A stretch of DNA of 64,000 nt from Cesiribacter sp964504565 (GCA_964504565.1 CAZDEY010000004.1:1-64000), one strand, 5' to 3'; shown: positions 44,181 to 53,751, counted from the stretch's first letter. Made by a program: numbers and translations. Notes: generated by a model not told the origin, from the letters alone.

Positions 44181-45455
44181 ATGAAAGAAGCTACCAGCGC
44201 GGCCCAGGCCGTTCAGCACGTAAAAAGTAACCAATCGGTATTTATACACTCGGCGGCGGCTACGCCCAACGTACTTACCCAAGCCTTGGCCGAGCGCCAC
44301 GCCGAGCTGCGTAACGTAAAAATTTACCACCTGCATACCGAAGGGCCTGCCCCCTACGCCAAGCCCGAGTACGCCGAAAGCTTCCGGGTAAACTCCTTCT
44401 TTTTGGGCGGAAACGTGCGCTCGGTAACCGAAGCGGGCTACGCCGACTATATTCCCAGCTTCCTGAGCGAAATACCCCTAATGCTGCGCAACGGCATAGT
44501 GCCGATTGATGTGGTGCTTATTCAGGTTTCGCCGCCCGATAAGCACGGCTACTGCTCTATGGGCACCTCGGTAGATGCTACCAAAGCGGCGGTAGATGTT
44601 GCCAAGGTGGTAATTGCGCAAATTAACCGCCAAATGCCCCGCACCCACGGCGACGGTATTATTCACATTAGCCGGTTTACAGCTTACACCGAGGTAGATG
44701 TGCCCCTGCCCGAGCACCGTCCGCACCAGTTAACCGAGGCCGAGCAGGAAATTGGCCGCTATGTAGCCGAAATGATACCCGACCGCGCCACCCTGCAAAT
44801 GGGCATTGGCTCCATACCCGATGCCGTGCTAAGTTGCCTGGGCAACCATAAAGATTTAGGCGTGCATACCGAAATGTTCTCGGATGGCGTGGTGCCCTTG
44901 GTAGAGCAGGGCGTAATTACCAACCGCTTCAAGCCAAAGCACAAGGATGTACTTGTTACCGGTTTCCTGATTGGCTCGCGCCGGCTATACGATTTTGTGG
45001 ATGACAACCCGCTGGTGCGCCTGCTGGATATTCAGTACGTGAACGATACAGCCGTAATCAGGCGTATGCCCAACATGACGAGCATAAACAGTGCCATTGA
45101 GGTTGATATTACCGGCCAGGTAAGCGCCGACTCTATCGGCTCGCGCATATACTCCGGCGTTGGTGGCCAAATGGATTTTATTCGCGGGGCCTCGCTGGCG
45201 CCGGGTGGCAAGCCTATTATTGCGCTACCCTCTACCACCCGCAACGGCGAGAGCAAAATTAACACTTACCTGAAGCACGGGGCCGGCGTAGTAACCACCC
45301 GGGCGCACGTACACTACGTAGTAACCGAGTACGGCGTAGCGGCTATGTACGGCAAAAACCTGCGCGAGCGCGCCCGAGCCCTCATTAACATAGCCCACCC
45401 CAACCACCGCGAACGCCTGGAGCGGGAAGCATTTGAGCGGTTTAGGCGGTTTTAG
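44181..45455 (+). CDS. Acetyl-CoA hydrolase/CoA-transferase family protein
   Basis: The 424-aa enzyme of the 4-hydroxybutyrate CoA-transferase/acetyl-CoA hydrolase group has MGIGSIPDAVLSCL, the active-site glutamate block LGVHTEMFSDGVVPLVEQG, GVGGQMDFIRGASLAPGGKP and the C-terminal YVVTEYGVAAMYGKNLRERA. It forms a glutamyl-CoA intermediate. The acyl donor and acceptor cannot be deduced. It is transcribed alone, 117 bases after the hydrolase gene. Confidence 0.93.
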   Translation: MKEATSAAQAVQHVKSNQSVFIHSAAATPNVLTQALAERHAELRNVKIYHLHTEGPAPYAKPEYAESFRVNSFFLGGNVRSVTEAGYADYIPSFLSEIPLMLRNGIVPIDVVLIQVSPPDKHGYCSMGTSVDATKAAVDVAKVVIAQINRQMPRTHGDGIIHISRFTAYTEVDVPLPEHRPHQLTEAEQEIGRYVAEMIPDRATLQMGIGSIPDAVLSCLGNHKDLGVHTEMFSDGVVPLVEQGVITNRFKPKHKDVLVTGFLIGSRRLYDFVDDNPLVRLLDIQYVNDTAVIRRMPNMTSINSAIEVDITGQVSADSIGSRIYSGVGGQMDFIRGASLAPGGKPIIALPSTTRNGESKINTYLKHGAGVVTTRAHVHYVVTEYGVAAMYGKNLRERARALINIAHPNHRERLEREAFERFRRF

Positions 45456-45459
45456 TTTT

Positions 45460-45612
45460 GAAGGTTAGAAGTTAGAGGTTAGAGGTTAGACTGGAGAATT
45501 AAGAGTCAAGAATCAGGAGCCAAGCGGCCGCCGCGCGGAGTCAAGACTGAACGTAGGAAGAAAGCTGTAAGTGCAGATCTTCTATACACCATATACTTTG
45601 TACCATATACCC
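45460..45612 (+). repeat. Degenerate modular repeat (after the CoA-transferase)
   Basis: The words in order are GTTAGAAGTTAGAGGTTAGA, AAGAGTCAAGAATCAGGAG, a GC-rich core (GCGGCCGCCGCGCGGAG), CTATACACCATATACTTTG and ACCATATACCCAATAC. They follow the same order as at 56626-56815, showing one family. Confidence 0.75.
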
Positions 45613-45617
45613 AATAC

Positions 45618-46184
45618 TTAAAACCCAATCCCCACCATAAGGCCGAAGCGGGGGGCGAAGCCGCTGAGGATGCTGGGTACGTTTACATCTTCTTCCTCAC
45701 CGCGCTCTACGGTTACTGCGCCCTGGCTCAGGAAACCCGGTCCGCCATATATGGTAAAGGCAACATTATTTTGGGTGCCGGCCAGTACCTGATAACCCAG
45801 CAGTAGGCCACCACCGGTAAGGTTTACCCGGGCATCAAAGGCTCCTTCGCCTTCTTTTTCTAAATTCAAATTATAGTAGCGAACGTAAGGGGCCAGGTAA
45901 AAGCCTTCGGGTATGCCGGCGGTGCTTTCGTTAACGGTTTGGTTAGGAAAGTAGTAGTGAACTTCCGGCGTTATGCCGTAGCCGTGAAAGGTGTAGTCCC
46001 GAAAGCTGAGGCCAGTATATATACCCCCTAATTGTAAAGAGAACTGATCACTTATTTGTCTTTCGTATGCACCGTTAGCGGTTACGCCTATGGCAGATAA
46101 AGGATTTACCTTCAAAACATTTTTCTGGGCAGAAACCCCGATAGCAGAACACACCAACAGAACCAAAACAGCTAACTTTTTCAT
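45618..46184 (-). CDS. Outer-membrane beta-barrel protein, paralog of 32703-33275
   Basis: The 188-aa product has a signal peptide ending SAQ (residue 19) and the same eight-stranded pattern as the gene at 32703: VLKVNPLSAIGVTANGAYER, LQLGGIYTGLSFRDYTFHG, YGITPEVHYYF, YLAPYVRYYNLNL and terminal PRFGLMVGIGF. The two share family architecture but little identity outside these blocks. Function unknown; DUF3575-type barrels are common in Bacteroidota. It is 50 bases downstream of a lipoprotein gene on the same strand. Confidence 0.8.
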   Translation of the reverse strand: MKKLAVLVLLVCSAIGVSAQKNVLKVNPLSAIGVTANGAYERQISDQFSLQLGGIYTGLSFRDYTFHGYGITPEVHYYFPNQTVNESTAGIPEGFYLAPYVRYYNLNLEKEGEGAFDARVNLTGGGLLLGYQVLAGTQNNVAFTIYGGPGFLSQGAVTVERGEEEDVNVPSILSGFAPRFGLMVGIGF

Positions 46185-46234
46185 ATAGAGTCAAATTATT
46201 TTAAGCTCTGCTGACAAGAAGTATGCCTAACCGG

Positions 46235-46816
46235 CTATGGCCTGGTAATAATTTTATCGTACAGCGAATAGTTAACCGGGTTTCGGAACAGCATTTTCTG
46301 TTTACCATCAACTTTAATTGAACTTACCCGGCCGGTCTTATCAAAAATGCTAGTAATTAATCGTTCACTGGTATACAGGTAATTTTTCTGGCTGTATAAG
46401 CCCTGAAGTTTAACTACCCTATCGGCTTCGGTATAAATTTTAAGGAAGTTTATACCAATTTTTCCCGGCACCGTAGCCGTATACGTTAGTATGCCGGTTT
46501 GCGCGGTACCTTCCTGTTTCACGGTATATTTATCTCGTAAAGAAGGCTCGTTAAGGTCTAACTCTCGTAAAATCTGCAACTCCCGGGCCAGCCTAACCGA
46601 GTCTACCGTTAAGGTATCAATATTGGTTTCTCCCTCAAAGTCAGCCTGTTTAATCCATATAAAGTTTCCAACTTCCAACGTTTTTTGCTGCTCATCTAAC
46701 AGGCTATCTACCGAAAAATACTGATTAGCTAAAGCTTGCTCCTGCCGGGTTTCGGCTACCGGGTTGCATGCCCAAACTATTATTGCGCATAAAATTATAA
46801 GGACAGCTTTATTCAT
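46235..46816 (-). CDS. Predicted lipoprotein, 193 aa
   Basis: The N-terminus has a lipobox (IIVWAC, Cys near residue 17) after a short hydrophobic stretch. The remainder is a mixed soluble domain (FSVDSLLDEQQKTLEVGNFIWIKQ, then a beta-rich half with GQKML-type strands). I do not recognise a family. Its start overlaps the end of gpmI by 8 bases, so it is probably translated from the gpmI message. Confidence 0.68.
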   Translation of the reverse strand: MNKAVLIILCAIIVWACNPVAETRQEQALANQYFSVDSLLDEQQKTLEVGNFIWIKQADFEGETNIDTLTVDSVRLARELQILRELDLNEPSLRDKYTVKQEGTAQTGILTYTATVPGKIGINFLKIYTEADRVVKLQGLYSQKNYLYTSERLITSIFDKTGRVSSIKVDGKQKMLFRNPVNYSLYDKIITRP

Positions 46817-48338
46817 GGCTAGCTAGTACTTCTCCGCTCATACTTTCCGGAATTTCTACCTTCATTAGGTTAAGGATGGTAGGGGCAATATCTCCTAGTT
46901 TGCCTTTCTTTAACTGCCAGCCTTCTTCCTTACTAGCCAAAATAAAGGGTACCAAATTGGTGGTATGGGCCGTATGCGGGCTGCCATCGTCGTTGCGCAT
47001 ATACTCAGCGTTGCCGTGGTCGGCAATAATTATAGCATAATAGCCCCCGGCCAGTGCGGCCTCTACTACATCTTTAGTGCATTTATCTACTGTTTCGCAG
47101 GCTATAACCGCTGCTTCAAATACTCCGGTATGGCCTACCATATCGGGGTTAGCAAAGTTAAGGCACACAAAATCGGGCTCGCTGGCCTTTAGCTTCGGCA
47201 CAATTTGGTCGCGAATGCTGTAGGCGCTCATTTCAGGCTGCAAATCGTAGGTAGCTACTTTAGGCGAAGGGCACAAAATGCGGCTTTCCCCCGCAAACTC
47301 ATCCTCGCGGCCACCGCTGAAGAAAAAGGTTACGTGCGGGTATTTTTCGGTTTCGGCTATTCTAATTTGGGTTTTACCAGCCCGGGCCAGTACCTCGCCC
47401 AGCGTATCGTTCAGGTTATCTTTATCAAAAAGTACGTCTACCCCCTCAAAAGTATCATCGTAATTGGTTAGGGTTACGTACTTCAGCTTCAACGGCTGCA
47501 TATTCTGCTCCGGAAAAGCCTTTTGGGTTAATGCCTGGGTAATCTGGCGGCCCCGGTCGGTGCGGAAGTTAAAGCAAATAACAGCATCGCCTTCTTCAAT
47601 AGTAGCCAGTGGCCGGCTGTCCTCATCTACGTGTACTATAGGCTTAATAAACTCATCGGTAACGCCCTCGTCGTAACTTTCCTGTATGGCTTGCAGCACA
47701 TCGCCGGTATGCCGTCCTTCGCCCCGCACCAATAAATCGTAGGCTAGCTTTACCCGTTCCCATCGGCGGTCGCGGTCCATAGCAAAGTAGCGGCCAATTA
47801 CACTGGCCAATTGAGCACCCGTCTGGGCCATATGGCTCTGCAGATCTTTTAGGTAGTTGAGGCCGCCCTTAGGGTCGGTATCGCGGCCATCGGTAAAGGC
47901 GTGGACAAATACATTATGTAACTCATTCTGTTTGGCCAGGCTCAGCAACCCTTTTAAGTGGTTGATGTGCGAATGGACGCCGCCGTCGGAAACCAGGCCT
48001 ATAAAATGCAGTTTCTTATTATGCTGTTTTACGTACTCAATAGTATCTTTTAGCAGCGGGTTATCGGTAAGCTCCCCGTTTTCCAGCGCGCGGCTTACTT
48101 TTACCAAATCCTGGTACACCACCCGGCCGGCACCCAAATTCATATGGCCAACTTCGGAATTGCCCATTTGCCCCTCGGGCAAACCAACCGCCAGTCCGGA
48201 GGCTTCCAGCGTGCTGTGGGGGTATTTGGTAAACAGGGAGTCAATAAACGGAGTATTAGCCTGGGCCACAGCCGACACCTCGGCATTGCCGGTTATGCCC
48301 CAACCATCTAAAATTATAAGAATTGCTTTTTCTGCCAT
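46809..48338 (-). CDS. gpmI: 2,3-bisphosphoglycerate-independent phosphoglycerate mutase
   Basis: This glycolytic enzyme interconverts 3- and 2-phosphoglycerate with two manganese ions. The 509-aa product has LIILDGWGITG, the catalytic serine in MGNSEVGHMNLGAGRVVYQD, GLVSDGGVHSHINHL, HAFTDGRDTDPKGG, and the metal set LNFANPDMVGHTG and IIADHGNAEYM. Length is normal. The lipoprotein gene overlaps its 3' end. Confidence 0.98.
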   Translation of the reverse strand: MAEKAILIILDGWGITGNAEVSAVAQANTPFIDSLFTKYPHSTLEASGLAVGLPEGQMGNSEVGHMNLGAGRVVYQDLVKVSRALENGELTDNPLLKDTIEYVKQHNKKLHFIGLVSDGGVHSHINHLKGLLSLAKQNELHNVFVHAFTDGRDTDPKGGLNYLKDLQSHMAQTGAQLASVIGRYFAMDRDRRWERVKLAYDLLVRGEGRHTGDVLQAIQESYDEGVTDEFIKPIVHVDEDSRPLATIEEGDAVICFNFRTDRGRQITQALTQKAFPEQNMQPLKLKYVTLTNYDDTFEGVDVLFDKDNLNDTLGEVLARAGKTQIRIAETEKYPHVTFFFSGGREDEFAGESRILCPSPKVATYDLQPEMSAYSIRDQIVPKLKASEPDFVCLNFANPDMVGHTGVFEAAVIACETVDKCTKDVVEAALAGGYYAIIIADHGNAEYMRNDDGSPHTAHTTNLVPFILASKEEGWQLKKGKLGDIAPTILNLMKVEIPESMSGEVLASHE

Positions 48339-48498
48339 AGCGTAAAAGTGAGTCTGCGCAATAGTACGTAATTATATTGTAACCCTGCAGGGGAGTAAGG
48401 AGTTTAAGTGAGAAGTGAACGGGCAGCCTATGCAATTAATATTACAGAATTTTAGTACAGCCACTATTGCGCATACCTATTATTTAAAGTATTTGGCA

Positions 48499-48506
48499 TA
48501 ATTTTG
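48499..48506 (+). promoter_or_regulatory. Candidate -7 box upstream of the DUF4783 gene
   Basis: TAATTTTG exactly matches the Bacteroidota TAnnTTTG -7 consensus, 39 bases upstream of the gene start. No -33 element with normal spacing is obvious. Confidence 0.35.
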
Positions 48507-48544
48507 GTATTATGAATTCCGATTTGATTTGATGGAATGCGCAG

Positions 48545-49006
48545 ATGATAAGAAAACAACTAGTTATAGTAAGCTTGGTAGCAATTTTAGGCGGAATGTT
48601 TATAAACCTTCCGCTGCCGGCCAATTGCACTCCGGCACCTCCGGTAACCGATGAACAAGATAGCGGGGTTATGAATGCTATACGCGATGCCCTACGAGCC
48701 GGTAACAGCCGCGAGCTTGCCCGCCATTTTGATAACATGGTAGAACTTACCGCCCCCGGGGTAGACCCCGGCCGCTATACCCGCGAGAACGCTACAGCTA
48801 TGCTAAAGCGGGAATTCTTCGATAAATACCCACCAAACAGCTTTACTTTTGTACACCAGGGCGTAAGCAACGACGGGGCTAAGTACGGTATAGGTCAGTA
48901 TACCTACGGAACCGGCGTAAGCTTTAGGGTAGTAGTGTTTGTGAAGAAAGATGCCAGTGGGGTCTACAGAGTTAAACACCTAAATATTACTCGCGAGGAA
49001 GATTAG
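48545..49006 (+). CDS. DUF4783 domain secreted protein
   Basis: The 153-aa product has a hydrophobic signal region (residues 6-23) and an NTF2-like DUF4783 domain: VMNAIRDALRAGNSRELARHF, DNMVELTAPG, MLKREFFDKYPPNSFTFVHQG and the C-terminal VFVKKDASGVYRVKHLNI. Function unknown. It has its own -7 box and terminator and is transcribed alone. Confidence 0.83.
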   Translation: MIRKQLVIVSLVAILGGMFINLPLPANCTPAPPVTDEQDSGVMNAIRDALRAGNSRELARHFDNMVELTAPGVDPGRYTRENATAMLKREFFDKYPPNSFTFVHQGVSNDGAKYGIGQYTYGTGVSFRVVVFVKKDASGVYRVKHLNITREED

Positions 49007-49062
49007 TTAGTTTGTTAATTAGCTAATACGGCAAAGTAATTCAATAACGATTTTGTATAAGT

Positions 49063-49091
49063 AAGCCCCGGAGGTTCCGGGGCTTTTTTTG
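49063..49091 (+). terminator. Terminator after the DUF4783 gene
   Basis: A perfect 10-bp GC-rich stem (AAGCCCCGGA with TCCGGGGCTT), a three-base loop and a T run, 57 bases past the stop codon. Confidence 0.88.
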
Positions 49092-49248
49092 TTCTTTTAT
49101 AGAGAATTTATTATCTTTTTTACTGCTGAAAAACAACTACTTACCTAATGTTTAAAAATTGTAGTACAGAAAATTTATATCCTGCAGCCAACCCTTTTTC
49201 CTACTCACCTGTCATTATATCACAAGCTGGCCGCTTAGAATTTTCGGT

Positions 49249-50190
49249 ATGCAACGTCTATCTTCACCCTTAGCCCTTTTAGTATTCCTTTGCCTTTTCA
49301 TTATATCATCCTGCGATGATTTGGGCGAAGATATGGCTCTAAATCTTAGCTCGGACACAATTGGGCGGGCTTACGGCGGCCCGGGTAGCACTACCGTAAT
49401 TAGCCTTACCGACTATATAAACAGCTCATTTCCGTTCGAAATAATTATTACCCAGCAGCCGCAATACGGCAAAATTGAAATTCACAGAAGCGGACTGTTG
49501 CTATATACGCCCAATCCGGATTTTATATCAGGCACCGATTTGGTTGGCTACCGTATAATTCAGGAAGATAAAATTGTAGCTGAGAATTTTGTTGAGATTA
49601 TTATTGACGGGGGGTTCAGGTCAAAGTTTTGTAAGGTGCTTTTTAAAAGCGAAGATTTTACCGTAAAACCGGGCTCTACAAACAATAACCTAGATATCTT
49701 TAGTAACGATGTTCTCTGCGACTCCGCTCAGTACTTAACTACTAACATCGTTATCTCAGTCAGCCGGGGCAGGTTATCTAAACAAGAAAATAACTTCACA
49801 TATACCCCAAATACCAATTTTGAAGGCCAGGATGATTTTATATATAGCATTTGTATAGGAAGCGAATGCCGGTTGGTGTACGCCAGTATAACTGTAACCA
49901 ATACCCCTACCGAAACTTGTATACCCGAAGCTAAAGACGATGCGTACCAGTTTAATTCTGCTACCTTAAAAGTGCCCCTGCAATTAGCGGTACTCAAGAA
50001 CGATAGCCTATGCGGACCGGACCCTGGTTTAGAGTTGCTATCGGTGAAATACGGACAGGCTATTGTAACTGATGGAATAATAGAACTTACACCCCCCCGA
50101 GGGTTTACCGGCACCGATAGTTTACGATATGCTATCTGTTCCCCAGAAAATTTTTGCGATGAAGCTATAGTGGTGGTAGAAATTAACTAA
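49249..50190 (+). CDS. Lipoprotein with Ig/cadherin-like repeats
   Basis: The 313-aa product has a lipoprotein signal (FIISSC, Cys near residue 22). Three similar modules of about 90-100 residues follow, each with a hydrophobic beta pattern: PQYGKIEIHRSGLLLYTPNP with FISGTDLVGYRI, NNFTYTPNTNFEGQDDFIYSI, and GIIELTPPRGFTGTDSLRYAI. Such tandem Ig/cadherin-like (Big_9/tandem-95) modules occur in large adhesins; here three make a short surface lipoprotein. It lies 25 bases before the ECF sigma gene and may be in its operon. Confidence 0.75.
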   Translation: MQRLSSPLALLVFLCLFIISSCDDLGEDMALNLSSDTIGRAYGGPGSTTVISLTDYINSSFPFEIIITQQPQYGKIEIHRSGLLLYTPNPDFISGTDLVGYRIIQEDKIVAENFVEIIIDGGFRSKFCKVLFKSEDFTVKPGSTNNNLDIFSNDVLCDSAQYLTTNIVISVSRGRLSKQENNFTYTPNTNFEGQDDFIYSICIGSECRLVYASITVTNTPTETCIPEAKDDAYQFNSATLKVPLQLAVLKNDSLCGPDPGLELLSVKYGQAIVTDGIIELTPPRGFTGTDSLRYAICSPENFCDEAIVVVEIN

Positions 50191-50215
50191 CTTAATATAG
50201 CTTGTACTACCTGAA

Positions 50216-50770
50216 ATGAAGTTAGTTGAGGTACTGCATAAGTGTAAAAAGGGCGATAGAAAAGCTCAGAAGTATCTGTTTGAGACCTACCGAAGGCCTC
50301 TAATGGGTATTTGCCTGCGCTATGCCCGCAGTAGCGAGGATGCCGACGATATTTTTCAGGATGGGTTTATAAAAATTTTTAATAAGATAGAAAGCGTACA
50401 AAGTGCCGAAACCCTAGCCGGCTGGATGCGCCGGGTTATGGTTAACCAAGCCATAAACTATTACCGGGCAACCCAAAAACAGGCGGCCATGCACGTAGAT
50501 GTACAGGAAGTAAATGTAGCCGATCAGCACTATACAGATGTGCTGGATAACCTGGATAATAAAACCCTTACCGAATTGGTGCAGGAGTTGCCCGAAGGGT
50601 ACCGCCTGGTTTTTAACCTCTACGTAGTTGATGGGTATTCGCATAAGGAAATTAGCGAAATGTTGGAAGTAAGCATCGGCACCTCTAAATCTCAGCTACA
50701 CGCCGGGCGCCAAATGCTCAAAAAGAAACTATTAAGCATGGGAATTACTAAGTATGAAAAAGCCATCTAA
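50216..50770 (+). CDS. ECF-type RNA polymerase sigma factor
   Basis: The 184-aa sigma-70 family protein has region 2 (YRRPLMGICLRYARSSEDADD and IFQDGFIKIFNK, about residues 22-55) and region 4 (ELPEGYRLVFNLYVVDGYSH and KEISEMLEVSIGTSKSQLHA, about 122-165). Its gene overlaps the next by 17 bases. In Bacteroidota such pairs control one envelope process each, but the target here is not visible. Confidence 0.93.
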   Translation: MKLVEVLHKCKKGDRKAQKYLFETYRRPLMGICLRYARSSEDADDIFQDGFIKIFNKIESVQSAETLAGWMRRVMVNQAINYYRATQKQAAMHVDVQEVNVADQHYTDVLDNLDNKTLTELVQELPEGYRLVFNLYVVDGYSHKEISEMLEVSIGTSKSQLHAGRQMLKKKLLSMGITKYEKAI

Positions 50771-52082
50771 TTCTCTGGAAAATAAACTAAAGCAGCGGCT
50801 CCAGTATATGGAAGCTGAACCAGCCTACGATGCGTGGGACAGGCTAAGCACTGCTTTGGATGAAAAGAAAGAAAAAAAGCCGCTAGTCTGGTGGTGGGTG
50901 GCGGCCGCAGTAGGCCTGTTCCTGACAATTGGGGGCGGACTTCTTTGGCAGCAAAACCAAAAGTCAAGCTTTACCCTGGCCAAAGCAAATACCGAAGACA
51001 TTACGGGCCAAAGCGAATCTGTAGCTTCAAGCCAAGAAACTGGTAACCCTAGCCAAACTAAACCTTCGGCCTTACATAAAGATGTTGTAAGTGTAGAACC
51101 AACAACTGCCAAACAATCTTCAAACAAAGCTACTAAAAGCAATTCATCCCAAAATAGTGCAACTGAATTATTTTCAATACAACCGGCCATAACTACTAAA
51201 CGACAAGACCATAACCGAAACTATCAACCTATTAACCAACCTACTAGTAACCGCCTACTGGACATTATAAACCAACGCATTGGAGTTCAGGAACAACTTC
51301 CGGCGGTGCTGCCCGGCTTACCGCTTAAGTTACTGGCAACCAACCTGCCTACCGAACCGGAGTTAGTTAAAGCTAATGAACCTTCACCGGAAACCGTACT
51401 GTTGGCAATTGAGGAGGAGAAAAAGACAAGAAAACGGAAAGCGTTCCGTCCAAATATTTGGGTAGAAGTATCCCCTACATTTTCTTACAGCCAAATTAAC
51501 CCAACCCTAAACGATGCTATAGTTATTACCTCTTTAAACAGCAATTCGGCTATTTCTACCGAGCGTTTGGGTGGTCAGGCCAGCGTAGGCATCAGCAAAC
51601 CTATTGCCCCCAATTTTAGCCTGCAGGCGGGAGCTTCGTATTGGTACCAACCCCAAAATTTAAGCTATACCTACTACGATTCGCGCGAAGTTTCCTACCA
51701 ATCGGAAGTAGGGTACGATGCCGGCACCGGCAACGCCGCCCTACGCGTGAAGCCGGTAATTAACAACCAGGCCAGAACTATAGAGGCTAACCTGCACAAT
51801 GTGGGTGTAAATACCAGCCTAAGTTGGCGTACTCCTACTAAAAAGGCCATTACCTATTTAAATTTACGGCTGGGTGGCCAGTATAGCAATCTAAATGAAT
51901 TTAGCAGCTATGGCGGTTTAAGCTATCTGGTTGCGGTGCCACTGCCTAATAACTTAGATGTAAGAGTAGGCCCGGCATTTAATTATAACCTGTGGGGCCA
52001 ATCCTCTCTTGATGCCCACTTTAATGTTAAACCTTATTCGTTTGGGTTTTCTATGTCAGTAGGAATTCCAGCGGTTAATTGA
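50754..52082 (+). CDS. Single-pass protein with barrel-like C-terminal region (sigma factor partner)
   Basis: The 442-aa product has a cytoplasmic start (KLKQRLQYMEAEPAYDAWDRL, resembling an anti-sigma head), a transmembrane helix near residues 44-64 (WWWVAAAVGLFLTIGGG), a Ser/Thr/Gln-rich linker and a C-terminal region from about residue 230 with outer-membrane-barrel-like strands (WVEVSPTFSYSQINP, ASVGISKPIAPNFSLQAGA). An inner-membrane helix joined to a barrel-like domain is typical of this Bacteroidota gene type, whose topology is unresolved. It may regulate the ECF sigma factor. Confidence 0.78.
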   Translation: MKKPSNSLENKLKQRLQYMEAEPAYDAWDRLSTALDEKKEKKPLVWWWVAAAVGLFLTIGGGLLWQQNQKSSFTLAKANTEDITGQSESVASSQETGNPSQTKPSALHKDVVSVEPTTAKQSSNKATKSNSSQNSATELFSIQPAITTKRQDHNRNYQPINQPTSNRLLDIINQRIGVQEQLPAVLPGLPLKLLATNLPTEPELVKANEPSPETVLLAIEEEKKTRKRKAFRPNIWVEVSPTFSYSQINPTLNDAIVITSLNSNSAISTERLGGQASVGISKPIAPNFSLQAGASYWYQPQNLSYTYYDSREVSYQSEVGYDAGTGNAALRVKPVINNQARTIEANLHNVGVNTSLSWRTPTKKAITYLNLRLGGQYSNLNEFSSYGGLSYLVAVPLPNNLDVRVGPAFNYNLWGQSSLDAHFNVKPYSFGFSMSVGIPAVN

Positions 52083-52162
52083 AACTATAGGCCGGTTTAC
52101 TGATTGGTTAAGGTAGAATTATACGCTAATTTTAAATTTTTAATTAGCCAAAAGCCACTAGC

Positions 52163-53020
52163 ATGAAACTACCTTACCTCAGCGATAAAGCCCTTTCCGA
52201 TTTTATAAGTACGGCTTTAATTGAAGATGTTGGCCCCGGCGACTACTCTACCCTGGCTTCGGTGCCTGCCGATGCCCAAAACCAGGCCCGGTTACTTATA
52301 AAAGACGAAGGAATTTTAGCTGGCGTAGCATTAGGAGTAAAGATTTTTAAACAGGTTGATCCGGAACTGGAAGTTGAGGTTACTATACCAGACGGAAGTC
52401 CGGTTAAGTACGGCGATGAAGGCCTTTACGTACGCGGCAATGCCCGTAGTATACTAACGGCCGAACGCTTGGTACTTAATTGTATGCAGCGCATGAGTGG
52501 AATTGCTACCCTCACCCACCGAATGGTGAAGTTACTGGAAGGCACTGGCGCAAAATTATTAGACACCCGCAAAACCACCCCTAACTTCCGGATTGCCGAA
52601 AAATGGGCAGTGGCCATTGGCGGCGGCCATAACCACCGCTACGGCCTCTACGATATGGTTATGCTCAAGGACAACCATATTGACTTTGCCGGCGGCATAT
52701 CTCCGGCTATTAAAGCAACCCGTAACTATTTACAGGAAAACGGGCTTAAGCTTAAAATAGAAATAGAAACCCGCAACTTGGATGAGGTGCAAGAGGTGCT
52801 GGAAGTTGGCGGGGTAGACCGCATTATGCTGGATAATATGGCACCGCCTTTACTAAAAAAAGCCGTAGAGCTTATTGGCGGACGGTTTGAAACCGAAGCC
52901 AGCGGCGGCATAACCGAAGAAACCCTACGCGAAGTTGGCCTTACCGGCGTAAACTACATTAGCAGCGGAGCCGTAACCCATAGTGCCAAAAATATGGATA
53001 TTAGCCTGAAAGCGTTCTGA
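52163..53020 (+). CDS. nadC: Nicotinate-nucleotide pyrophosphorylase (carboxylating)
   Basis: NadC makes nicotinate mononucleotide from quinolinate and PRPP in NAD synthesis. The 285-aa product has EDVGPGDYST at the start, NCMQRMSGIATLTHRMV, LLDTRKTTPNFRIAEKWAV, GGGHNHRYGLYDMVMLKDNH, KIEIETRNLDEV and EASGGITEETLREV. Length is normal. It stands alone. Confidence 0.97.
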   Translation: MKLPYLSDKALSDFISTALIEDVGPGDYSTLASVPADAQNQARLLIKDEGILAGVALGVKIFKQVDPELEVEVTIPDGSPVKYGDEGLYVRGNARSILTAERLVLNCMQRMSGIATLTHRMVKLLEGTGAKLLDTRKTTPNFRIAEKWAVAIGGGHNHRYGLYDMVMLKDNHIDFAGGISPAIKATRNYLQENGLKLKIEIETRNLDEVQEVLEVGGVDRIMLDNMAPPLLKKAVELIGGRFETEASGGITEETLREVGLTGVNYISSGAVTHSAKNMDISLKAF

Positions 53021-53021
53021 A

Positions 53022-53250
53022 GTTGCGAATTGGTGAATTAGTGATTTGGTAAGTTTGAGGTTTAATCTGAGACTCAAGAGGTAGAAATTAAGATATAAAA
53101 AATAAAATAAACATTCGAACACTATATACTGTATACAAGCTACTAGTTACTACCTACCACATCGCACCTTCGCATTAGCAAATCAACTCATTATTTTCAT
53201 TCATAATTCGTAATTTCTAATTCGTAATTAATTGCGCTATCTTTGCAGCC
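53022..53250 (+). repeat. Degenerate modular repeat (after nadC)
   Basis: GAATTGGTGAATTAGTGATTTGG, then CTGAGACTCAAGAGGTAG, AACACTATATACTGTATAC and CTACTAGTTACTACCTACC, the same words and order as the other copies, but more decayed. The second half of this gap also holds two copies of TAATTCGTAATT. Confidence 0.6.
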
Positions 53251-53268
53251 GGTTTTTAATAAGTTGGT

Positions 53269-53751
53269 ATGATAATCCGTACGCGTAAGTATAAATTAGA
53301 GCAGGGAGAATATATAAAATTAGCTATGCTGAACGTTCTGCGCGAGCAGTGGTGGGTAGGCTTAATTTTTCTGGCTATATGCGCCATGTACTTTGTATTA
53401 CCCAGCATCTGGTGGATTATTGGGGCCGTAATTGCCCTTATTTTGTATTTACTATTCTGGCTGGTACAGTTTGCCGGGGTTACCCAAATGGAGCAAAGCA
53501 AAATCTTATTCGATAGATTGAGCTACGAAATAACCAGCCAACAGATTATGATTAAGCTGAACCCTAAACAGGGTATGCCTATGCCGTGGGCGCAGGTAAA
53601 AAAGGCCCAGGTAAAAAAAGATGCCTTTGTGCTTATAATCAGCAAGGCTCAGCTAATTCATCTGCCCTACAAAATTTTCAATTCCGACAACGAACGCAAG
53701 TTTCTTCAAACTATCCTAAGGAAAAAAGGGCTGACAAAGGTCGAAAAATAA
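53269..53751 (+). CDS. YcxB-like membrane protein
   Basis: The 160-aa product has two adjacent helices (WWVGLIFLAICAMYFVLPS and IIGAVIALILYLLFWL, residues about 25-62). A soluble YcxB-like PH-domain-type tail follows: YEITSQQIMIKLNPK, MPWAQVKKAQVKKDAFVLII and LIHLPYKIFNSDNERKFL. Function unknown; the family is recognised by this tail. Confidence 0.77.
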   Translation: MIIRTRKYKLEQGEYIKLAMLNVLREQWWVGLIFLAICAMYFVLPSIWWIIGAVIALILYLLFWLVQFAGVTQMEQSKILFDRLSYEITSQQIMIKLNPKQGMPMPWAQVKKAQVKKDAFVLIISKAQLIHLPYKIFNSDNERKFLQTILRKKGLTKVEK

